DNA from: MGBC120314 sp051880495 | Lineage (GTDB): Bacteria > Bacillota > Clostridia > Lachnospirales > Lachnospiraceae | Direction of reading: 5' to 3' | NCBI GenBank assembly: GCA_051880495.1 | Contig: JBJEOB010000021.1 | Span: 1 to 20,396, forward strand | DNA: 20,396 nucleotides | The notes under the pieces: generated by a model | The model's database searches: none | Seen by the model: only the letters and a program-made list of their open reading frames with translations | Told to the model about the DNA's origin: nothing | Position numbers and translations under genes: made by a program | Shown here: in pieces, positions 15,089-20,396 of the stretch | Layout: every line of letters begins with the position of its first letter | How positions within the stretch are numbered: position 1 is the stretch's first letter

Positions 15089-15250
15089 ATTTTATTTTAT
15101 GAATAAGTTTTTGCATATTCTTTGATGGAGTGAATGAATGTTTTGTGAAAAACATAAAAATTACTCTTTTCAACAAAAAAATATTGACAATTTTTTGGAC
15201 AAAATTGCTGAAATATTTCAAATTCGACAATAGTTTTAGTGCAAAAACAC

Positions 15251-15278
15251 TTGAAATATAAATGAATTGTGGTATAAT
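15251..15278 (+). promoter_or_regulatory. SigmaA promoter of hpf with extended -10
   Basis: TTGAAA (15251-15256, five of six bases) and TATAAT (15273-15278) have a 16-base spacer. TGG directly before the -10 gives the TGn extension. The predicted start near 15285 leaves a leader of about 80 bases. Confidence 0.8.
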
Positions 15279-15297
15279 ATTCCCATGATACGAGAAA

Positions 15298-15345
15298 ATT
15301 GAATGACAATTCTGTAATTCAATGGTTATTGTATTATATAATAAC
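15298..15345 (+). other. Two tandem small hairpins in the hpf leader
   Basis: ATTGAAT (15298-15304) pairs with ATTCAAT (15317-15323), and GTTATT (15325-15330) pairs with AATAAC (15340-15345). Both stems are all or nearly all A-T and lie just upstream of AGGAG at 15351. Such weak stems could affect translation or RNA stability, but may be chance in AT-rich DNA. Confidence 0.4.
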
Positions 15346-15364
15346 GGTAAAGGAGTTGGGCATC

Positions 15365-15892
15365 ATGCGTTTTGTAATTACTGGAAGAAATATTGAAGTT
15401 ACCGAGGGTTTGAAGTCAGCAGTAGAAGAAAAATTAGGAAAGTTAGACAGATTTTTTTCACCTGATACAGAGGTGATAGTTACATTAAGTGTAGAGAAAG
15501 AAAGACAGAAGATAGAGGTTACAATACCTGTCAAGGGCAACATTATCCGTTCTGAGCAGGTAAGTAATGATATGTATGTATCAATCGACCTTGTGGAGGA
15601 AGTTATCGAGCGTCAGCTTAAGAAATATAAGAATAAGATTATTGACCAGAAACAGAATCAGGCATCCTTTGCCAAGGAATTTATTGAGAAGGAATATGAT
15701 GATGATGCAGAGGTACAGATCATCAGAACCAAGAAATTTGGTGTTAAACCTATGGATCCTGAAGAAGCATGTGTTCAGATGGAACTTTTAGGACATAATT
15801 TCTTTGTATTCTTTAATTCAGAGACAGAGGAAATCAATGTTGTTTATAAGAGAAAAGGCAATACATACGGACTTATTGAACCGGAATTCTAG
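15365..15892 (+). CDS. hpf: Long-form ribosome hibernation promoting factor
   Basis: This 175-residue protein binds the 30S subunit and, in long forms, joins two 70S ribosomes into inactive 100S dimers in stationary phase. Residues 1-95 are the S30AE domain (MRFVITGRNIEVTEGLK start, then basic helices including RQLKKYKNK). A charged linker leads to the C-terminal dimerisation domain (about 118-175; VVYKRKGNTYGLIEPEF). I choose the ATG at 15365 because AGGAG (15351-15355) is 9 bases upstream and family members begin with this text. An in-frame TTG at 15299 would add 22 residues with no ribosome site. It has its own promoter and terminator. The hpf-secA-prfB order is also found in Bacillus subtilis. 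Confidence 0.93.
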   Translation: MRFVITGRNIEVTEGLKSAVEEKLGKLDRFFSPDTEVIVTLSVEKERQKIEVTIPVKGNIIRSEQVSNDMYVSIDLVEEVIERQLKKYKNKIIDQKQNQASFAKEFIEKEYDDDAEVQIIRTKKFGVKPMDPEEACVQMELLGHNFFVFFNSETEEINVVYKRKGNTYGLIEPEF

Positions 15893-15904
15893 AATGTGAA
15901 TAGA

Positions 15905-15944
15905 AAGTGGGGCGGTGTGCTAAGGCATGCCGCCTTACTTTTTT
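15905..15944 (+). terminator. Intrinsic terminator after hpf
   Basis: The arms 15905-15920 and 15925-15940 pair over 16 bp, including a GC-rich GGCGG/CCGCC core and four G-T pairs. The loop is TAAG, and Ts end the 3' arm and continue to 15944. It ends the hpf transcript 12 bases after the stop. Confidence 0.92.
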
Positions 15945-15954
15945 GTGGCGGGAA

Positions 15955-15983
15955 TTGACCGTTTATCATAAAAGTGATACAAT
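15955..15983 (+). promoter_or_regulatory. SigmaA promoter of secA-prfB
   Basis: TTGACC (15955-15960) and TACAAT (15978-15983) each match five of six consensus bases with a 17-base spacer. TGA directly before the -10 gives a TGn extension. It lies just behind the hpf terminator, so secA is transcribed independently. Confidence 0.78.
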
Positions 15984-16030
15984 ACCAATAATTGCATGAA
16001 GATGTATAAATGCATAAAAGGAGAAGTATA

Positions 16031-18598
16031 ATGAGTTTTTTTGAGAAACTTTTTGGAACACACAGCGAAAGAGAATTAAAGTACATTTATCCGATAGTTG
16101 ACAGGATTGAAGCAATGCGGGATGAGATGATGTCTTTATCGGATGCAGATTTAAAAGATAAAACAAGGCAGTTTAAGGAGAGACTTGCAAACGGAGAAAC
16201 TTTGGATGATATTCTGCCGGAGGCTTTTGCCGTTGTCAGAGAGGGCGCGAGAAGGTCTATCGGACTTGAACATTACAGAGTACAGCTTATCGGTGGTATT
16301 GTATTACATCAGGGACGTATTGCGGAAATGAAAACCGGTGAAGGTAAGACACTTGTTTCAACACTTCCTGCATACCTTAATGCACTGACAGGAGAAGGCG
16401 TGCTGATTGTAACAGTAAATGATTACCTTGCCAAGCGTGATGCCGAATGGATGGGAAAGGTTCATGAGTTCCTGGGACTTACTGTAGGCGTTGTTCTCAA
16501 CTCGAATACACCGGAAGAACGCCAGAAGGCTTATGGCTGCGACATTACATATGTAACAAATAATGAACTTGGATTTGATTATCTGAGAGATAATATGGCA
16601 ATTTACAAGGAACAGCTTGTTCTTCGTGATTTGAAGTATTGTATCATCGATGAGGTCGACTCGGTTCTTATCGACGAGGCAAGAACTCCGCTTATTATTT
16701 CCGGTCAGGGAAATAAATCAACAAAGCTTTATGAAGCCTGCGACATTCTTGCAAGACAGTTAAAGCGTGGCAGCGGTGACGGCGAATTATCCAAGATGGA
16801 TGCCATCATGGGTAATGAAATAGAAGAAGACGGTGATTTCTTCGTAAATGAAAAGGATAAGATTGTAAATCTTACTGCAGAAGGTGTTTCTAAGGTAGAA
16901 AAATTCTTTAATATAGAGAATCTTGCAGATCCTGAAAATCTTGAAATACAGCATAACATTATCCTTGCACTCCGTGCACATAACCTGATGTTCAGAGATC
17001 AGGATTATGTCGTTAAGGATGATCAGGTCCTTATTGTTGATGAATTTACAGGACGTATCATGCCGGGAAGAAGATTTTCTGATGGTCTCCACCAGGCTAT
17101 TGAAGCCAAGGAGCACGTTAAGGTTAAGAGAGAAAGCAAGACTCTTGCAACCATTACATTCCAGAACTTCTTTAATAAATTTGAGAAGAAGGCAGGTATG
17201 ACAGGTACAGCTCTTACGGAAGAAAAGGAATTCCGTGAGATATATAATCTTGACGTTATTGAGATTCCTACCAACAAACCTGTTGCCCGTGTGGATTTGA
17301 ATGATGCCGTTTATAAGACAAAGCGCGGAAAGTTAAATGCCGTGGTAAATGAGGTCGTTGCGGCTCATGAAAAGGGTCAGCCGGTACTCGTTGGTACAAT
17401 CACGATTGAAGCATCGGAAGAAGTAAGTGCACTGCTTAAAAAACGCGGTGTTCCTCATAAAGTACTGAATGCCAAGTTCCATGAAATGGAAGCTGAGATT
17501 GTTGCTGAAGCAGGAAGACATGGAGCTGTTACAATCGCAACCAACATGGCAGGACGTGGTACGGATATTAAGCTTGATGAAGAGGCTGTTGCCGCAGGTG
17601 GTCTTAAGATTATCGGTACGGAACGCCATGAATCAAGACGTATAGATAACCAGTTAAGAGGTCGTGCCGGACGTCAGGGTGATGTGGGTGAATCAAGATT
17701 TTACATTTCACTCGAAGATGACCTTATGAGACTTTTCGGCTCCGAAAGACTTATTGATATGTTCCAGGCACTTGGTGTATCTGAAGATGAACAGATTGAA
17801 CACAAGATGTTATCATCAGCTATCGAAAAGGCACAGAAAAAGATTGAGACCAACCATTATGGAATCAGAAAGAATCTTCTTGAATATGACCAGGTAATGA
17901 ATGACCAGCGTGAAATTATTTATGGCGAGCGTCGCAAGGTATTAAACGGAGACAACATGAGAAACTCTATTTTGAAGATGCTTACTGACTTTGTGGATAA
18001 TTCCGTTGATGCATGTATTAGCGATGAAGTGGCAGCGGCTGACTGGGATTATGAAGGACTTAATGAGCTTATACTTCCTGTTATTCCATTTACGGAATAT
18101 ATTAAGCCGTCAGAAGGTATTAATAAGAAAGCACAGTTAAAGCAGGCAATTAAGGAAAAAGCCGTTAAATTATATGAAGATAAGGAAGCAGAATTCCCTG
18201 TACCTGAGCATATACGTGAGCTTGAAAGAATCATTCTTCTTAAGGTAATTGACCGCAAATGGATGGATCATATTGATGATATGGACCAGCTTCGTCAGGG
18301 TATCGGACTTCAGGCTTATGCCCAGAAGGATCCTGTTGTAGAATATAAGATGAGCGGTTTTGACATGTTTGAGGCAATGACTGCCAATATCCAGGAGGAG
18401 ACTGTTAAGACACTTCTTCATGTCAAGGTTGAGCAGAAAGTAGAGAGAGAACAGGTTGCCAAGGTAACCGGAACCAACAAGGATGATACATCTGTAAAGA
18501 CACCTGTAAAGCGTGCATCACAGAAGGTATATCCAAATGATCCGTGTCCGTGCGGCAGTGGCAAGAAGTACAAACAGTGCTGCGGAAGATTAGGATAA
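16031..18598 (+). CDS. secA: Protein translocase motor ATPase SecA
   Basis: This 855-residue ATPase drives preproteins through the SecYEG channel at the membrane. In order it has the N-terminal SecA signature, Walker A MKTGEGKT (100-107), Walker B DEVD (207-210) followed by DEARTPLIISG, a preprotein-binding domain, the second nucleotide domain with TNMAGRGTDI and the arginine-finger text QLRGRAGRQGD, the helical scaffold and wing, and a C-terminal zinc motif CPCGSGKKYKQCC. I choose the ATG at 16031 because AAGGAGA (16018-16024) is 6 bases upstream. An ATG at 16010 has no ribosome site. The zinc tail suggests SecB-like or ribosome contacts. Only 36 bases separate it from prfB, so they are probably co-transcribed. 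Confidence 0.97.
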   Translation: MSFFEKLFGTHSERELKYIYPIVDRIEAMRDEMMSLSDADLKDKTRQFKERLANGETLDDILPEAFAVVREGARRSIGLEHYRVQLIGGIVLHQGRIAEMKTGEGKTLVSTLPAYLNALTGEGVLIVTVNDYLAKRDAEWMGKVHEFLGLTVGVVLNSNTPEERQKAYGCDITYVTNNELGFDYLRDNMAIYKEQLVLRDLKYCIIDEVDSVLIDEARTPLIISGQGNKSTKLYEACDILARQLKRGSGDGELSKMDAIMGNEIEEDGDFFVNEKDKIVNLTAEGVSKVEKFFNIENLADPENLEIQHNIILALRAHNLMFRDQDYVVKDDQVLIVDEFTGRIMPGRRFSDGLHQAIEAKEHVKVKRESKTLATITFQNFFNKFEKKAGMTGTALTEEKEFREIYNLDVIEIPTNKPVARVDLNDAVYKTKRGKLNAVVNEVVAAHEKGQPVLVGTITIEASEEVSALLKKRGVPHKVLNAKFHEMEAEIVAEAGRHGAVTIATNMAGRGTDIKLDEEAVAAGGLKIIGTERHESRRIDNQLRGRAGRQGDVGESRFYISLEDDLMRLFGSERLIDMFQALGVSEDEQIEHKMLSSAIEKAQKKIETNHYGIRKNLLEYDQVMNDQREIIYGERRKVLNGDNMRNSILKMLTDFVDNSVDACISDEVAAADWDYEGLNELILPVIPFTEYIKPSEGINKKAQLKQAIKEKAVKLYEDKEAEFPVPEHIRELERIILLKVIDRKWMDHIDDMDQLRQGIGLQAYAQKDPVVEYKMSGFDMFEAMTANIQEETVKTLLHVKVEQKVEREQVAKVTGTNKDDTSVKTPVKRASQKVYPNDPCPCGSGKKYKQCCGRLG

Positions 18599-18634
18599 TC
18601 AATTCTTTTAATAAATTAGAGATGGGGTGAATTA

Positions 18635-19757
18635 ATGGTAGAACTTGATCAGTTTAAATACAGAATATCAACATATACACAGCCATTAGAGAAATTGAGG
18701 GATTCACTTTGACTTAGCTAATAAGCAGAAAAAAGTCGAAGAAATAGAAATGAATATGGAAATGCCGGGCTTCTGGGACGACCCTGAGAAGTCACAGCAG
18801 GTAATGAAGGAGCTTAAGGATCTTAAAAAGGCCATTGAGGGATATGATAAACTGGAATCTTTCGTTGAAGATGCCAAAACATTTATTGAAATGGCAGAAG
18901 AGGAAAATGATGCGTCACTTATTCCTGAGATAGGACAGCTTCTTGATGAGTATGAAGAATTATACGATGAAATGATGATGAATACGCTATTGTCAGGTCC
19001 TTATGATAAGGATGGTGCAATACTTACGCTTCATGCAGGAGCAGGCGGAACTGAAAGCTGCGACTGGGCTTCGATGCTTCTTCGAATGTATACCAGATGG
19101 GCGGAAAAACATGGCTTTACAGTTGAAACGCTTGATTATCTGGACGGGGAAGAAGCGGGAGTTAAATCGGTAACAATTCAGATAAACGGAAGCAATGCAT
19201 ACGGATTTTTAAAATCGGAGCACGGCGTCCACAGACTGGTAAGAATATCTCCGTTTAATGCAGCGGGCAAGCGTCAGACATCATTTGTATCATGTGATGT
19301 CATGCCGGATATCGAGGAAGACCTTAATATTGACATTAATGAAGATGACCTTCGTATTGACACATATCGTTCAAGCGGAGCGGGAGGACAGCATATTAAT
19401 AAGACTTCATCAGCCATCCGAATCACGCATATACCGACTAATATTGTTGTTCAGTGCCAGAGTGAGCGTTCGCAGCATATGAACAAGGATAAAGCCATGC
19501 AGATGTTAAAGGCAAAATTATTTATCTTAAAACAGCAGGAAAATGATGAAAAGATGGCCGGCATACGTGGTGACCAGATGGACAATGGCTGGGGAAGCCA
19601 GATTCGAAGTTATGTGCTTCAGCCATATACTATGGTTAAAGATCACAGAACCAACAAAGAAATTGGAAATGCGCAAAGCGTTCTTGATGGAAATATAGAT
19701 CCGTTTATCAGTGAGTATCTGAAATGGCTTAGTGTCGGCGGAAATAAGGAGGAATAG
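18635..19757 (+). CDS. prfB: Peptide chain release factor 2 with +1 programmed frameshift
   Basis: RF2 releases nascent chains at UGA and UAA. The ATG at 18635 opens a 25-codon frame that stops at TGA 18710-18712 inside CTT TGA C. Skipping T18710 continues in the +1 frame with GAC at 18711, giving 373 residues in all. GAGGGA (18697-18702), 4 bases before CTT, is the internal Shine-Dalgarno that promotes the shift. The product carries the recognition motif SPF (205-207) and the catalytic GGQ (250-252), at the same numbers as in E. coli RF2. Low RF2 slows termination at the TGA and raises frameshifting, so the gene is self-regulated. It is not a pseudogene. A gene called from the ATG at 18750 would lose the N-terminus. 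Confidence 0.96.
18697..18713 (+). promoter_or_regulatory. RF2 frameshift signal (internal SD plus CTT TGA C)
   Basis: GAGGGA lies 4 bases before the slippery CTT, which is followed by the in-frame TGA and a C, a poor termination context. This is the standard prfB arrangement. Spacing is one base longer than the three bases I recall for E. coli. Confidence 0.93.
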
Positions 19758-19760
19758 GGT

Positions 19761-20231
19761 ATGGCAGATTATTTGAAACCTGTAGTATTTCGTCTCGATG
19801 AACAGCAGTATGGTATAGATATAAGCCTTGTAAATGGTATAGAATCATATCAGACAATTAGTTCTGTTCCAAATTCTTTTGAATATATCAAAGGTATTCT
19901 CAATCTTAGAAATGAGGTAATACCTGTGTATGACCTTCGCAAAAAATTCAATATGCCCGAGCGTCACAGCAGTGATGAAAAGAGCAAGCTTATTGTGGTC
20001 AGACTTCCTGAGTGCCAGGTGGCAATAGAGGTTGATGAGGTATCGGATATCCATGATTTTACAGAAAAAGATGTTGTACCTATGCCTAAAATCGTAATGA
20101 ATGAAAAAATCACATTCATGGACCGTGTCGCAAATTATAACGGAAAACTCGTGGTGCTGCTTGATGTTACCAAGCTGTTGAGCGAAGAGGAAATGGAAAA
20201 AGTTAAGAAACTAAAAGAGGATTTGAAGTAA
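19761..20231 (+). CDS. cheW: Chemotaxis coupling protein CheW
   Basis: This 156-residue single-domain protein links chemoreceptors to the CheA kinase. The CheW fold text is clear: FRLDEQQYGIDISLVNGIE at the N-terminus, the central YIKGILNLRNEVIPVYDLRKKF with the conserved NLR(N)xxxPxxDLR core, LIVVRL, and a C-terminal VLLDVTKLL. A charged helical tail follows from about residue 140. AGGAGG (19747-19752) lies in the end of prfB, 8 bases from the ATG, so translation is probably coupled to prfB. No other chemotaxis gene is in the window. A stand-alone CheW beside prfB and malQ could be a secondary coupling protein. Confidence 0.93.
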   Translation: MADYLKPVVFRLDEQQYGIDISLVNGIESYQTISSVPNSFEYIKGILNLRNEVIPVYDLRKKFNMPERHSSDEKSKLIVVRLPECQVAIEVDEVSDIHDFTEKDVVPMPKIVMNEKITFMDRVANYNGKLVVLLDVTKLLSEEEMEKVKKLKEDLK

Positions 20232-20232
20232 T

Positions 20233-20396
20233 ATGAAGACTTTTGAACGAGGCGCTGGTATTTTAATGCCGATAAGCAGTATGCCTTCACCTTACGGAAT
20301 AGGAACAATGGGCAGGGATGCCTATGAATTTGTTGATTTTTTAAGAGACTGTAACCATAAGTACTGGCAGGTACTTCCGCTTGGACCGACAAGCTT
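20233..20396 (+). CDS. malQ: 4-alpha-glucanotransferase (amylomaltase), N-terminal fragment
   Basis: The first 54 codons of a gene cut by the window end. RGAGILMPISSMPSPYGIGTMG and YWQVLPLGPTS are the N-terminal signatures of MalQ/DPE1 (GH77) enzymes, which transfer glucan segments between maltodextrins or glycogen chains in the cytoplasm. The start ATG is 1 base after the cheW stop (20229-20231), and GAGGA near 20217-20221 is the likely ribosome site, so it continues the prfB-cheW transcription unit. Catalytic residues lie outside the window. Confidence 0.9.
   Translation, partial: MKTFERGAGILMPISSMPSPYGIGTMGRDAYEFVDFLRDCNHKYWQVLPLGPTS

Larger units (their letters stand above)
14894..15364. 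other. 471-base AT-rich spacer between trxB and hpf
   Basis: I see no convincing gene here. Open frames on the minus strand have AT-rich, low-complexity translations and no good ribosome site. The spacer holds DnaA-box-like 9-mers (15018-15152), several TTGACAAT motifs including a 9-bp inverted repeat, the hpf promoter and two small hairpins in the hpf leader. Confidence 0.7.

Noticed and set aside
15018..15309. Two overlapping minus-strand frames in the trxB-hpf spacer
   Set aside because: Phe/Lys/Ile-rich translations typical of AT-rich spacer, overlapping the DnaA-like boxes and hpf promoter; no ribosome site.
14894..15364. Chromosomal replication origin (oriC)
   Set aside because: DnaA-box-like sites are present, but dnaA, dnaN, rpmH and other usual origin neighbours are absent; a secondary cluster is more likely.
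18635..18750. prfB as a frameshifted pseudogene
   Set aside because: The stop lies exactly in CTT TGA C with an upstream internal ribosome site, the known programmed +1 frameshift.

Overview
The window reads as chromosomal DNA of a low-GC Gram-positive anaerobe, most likely a Lachnospiraceae-type Clostridium. Support comes from AT-rich spacers, strong AGGAGG ribosome sites, sigmaA-type promoters, a hpf-secA-prfB block as in other Firmicutes, and a polyamine operon of the carboxyspermidine type. No tRNA, rRNA, CRISPR array, insertion sequence or prophage gene was seen. Apart from one short-chain dehydrogenase, every gene lies on the + strand.

Layout. 1-2833: the end of a dGTPase-like HD protein, a MATE efflux pump, an unrecognised membrane-anchored protein and a terminator. 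2836-7091: a near-consensus promoter, then a diacylglycerol-kinase-type lipid kinase, a six-pass hybrid sensor kinase (HisKA, HATPase, receiver, Hpt) and a tandem-receiver protein without output domain. The three are tightly coupled and closed by a strong terminator. 7143-12585: a promoter and a five-gene polyamine operon: Orn/Lys/Arg decarboxylase, spermidine synthase, an unknown cysteine-pair (zinc-ribbon-like) protein, carboxyspermidine dehydrogenase and carboxyspermidine decarboxylase. 12593-13865: a terminator-like hairpin overlapping the start codon of a small membrane protein, then a convergent FabG-like dehydrogenase whose 3' end overlaps it. 13905-14893: thioredoxin reductase. 14894-15364: a 471-base AT-rich spacer with several DnaA-box-like 9-mers, repeated TTGACAAT motifs and the hpf promoter. 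15365-20231: hpf, a terminator, secA with its own promoter, prfB (RF2) with a +1 programmed frameshift, and cheW. The window ends 164 bases into malQ.

How the genes work together. The polyamine operon carries two chemically different ways of adding an aminopropyl group: SpeE, which needs decarboxylated SAM, and the aspartate-semialdehyde route through carboxyspermidine. No SAM decarboxylase and no agmatine-processing enzyme is present here. The lipid kinase, hybrid kinase and receiver pair look like one signalling unit. The hpf-secA-prfB-cheW stretch is mostly housekeeping.

The observations most worth following are the hairpin that pairs with a start codon and ends in a T-run (12593-12661), the unknown cysteine-pair protein inside the polyamine operon (9525-10106), the two-route composition of that operon, and the DnaA-box-like cluster upstream of hpf.
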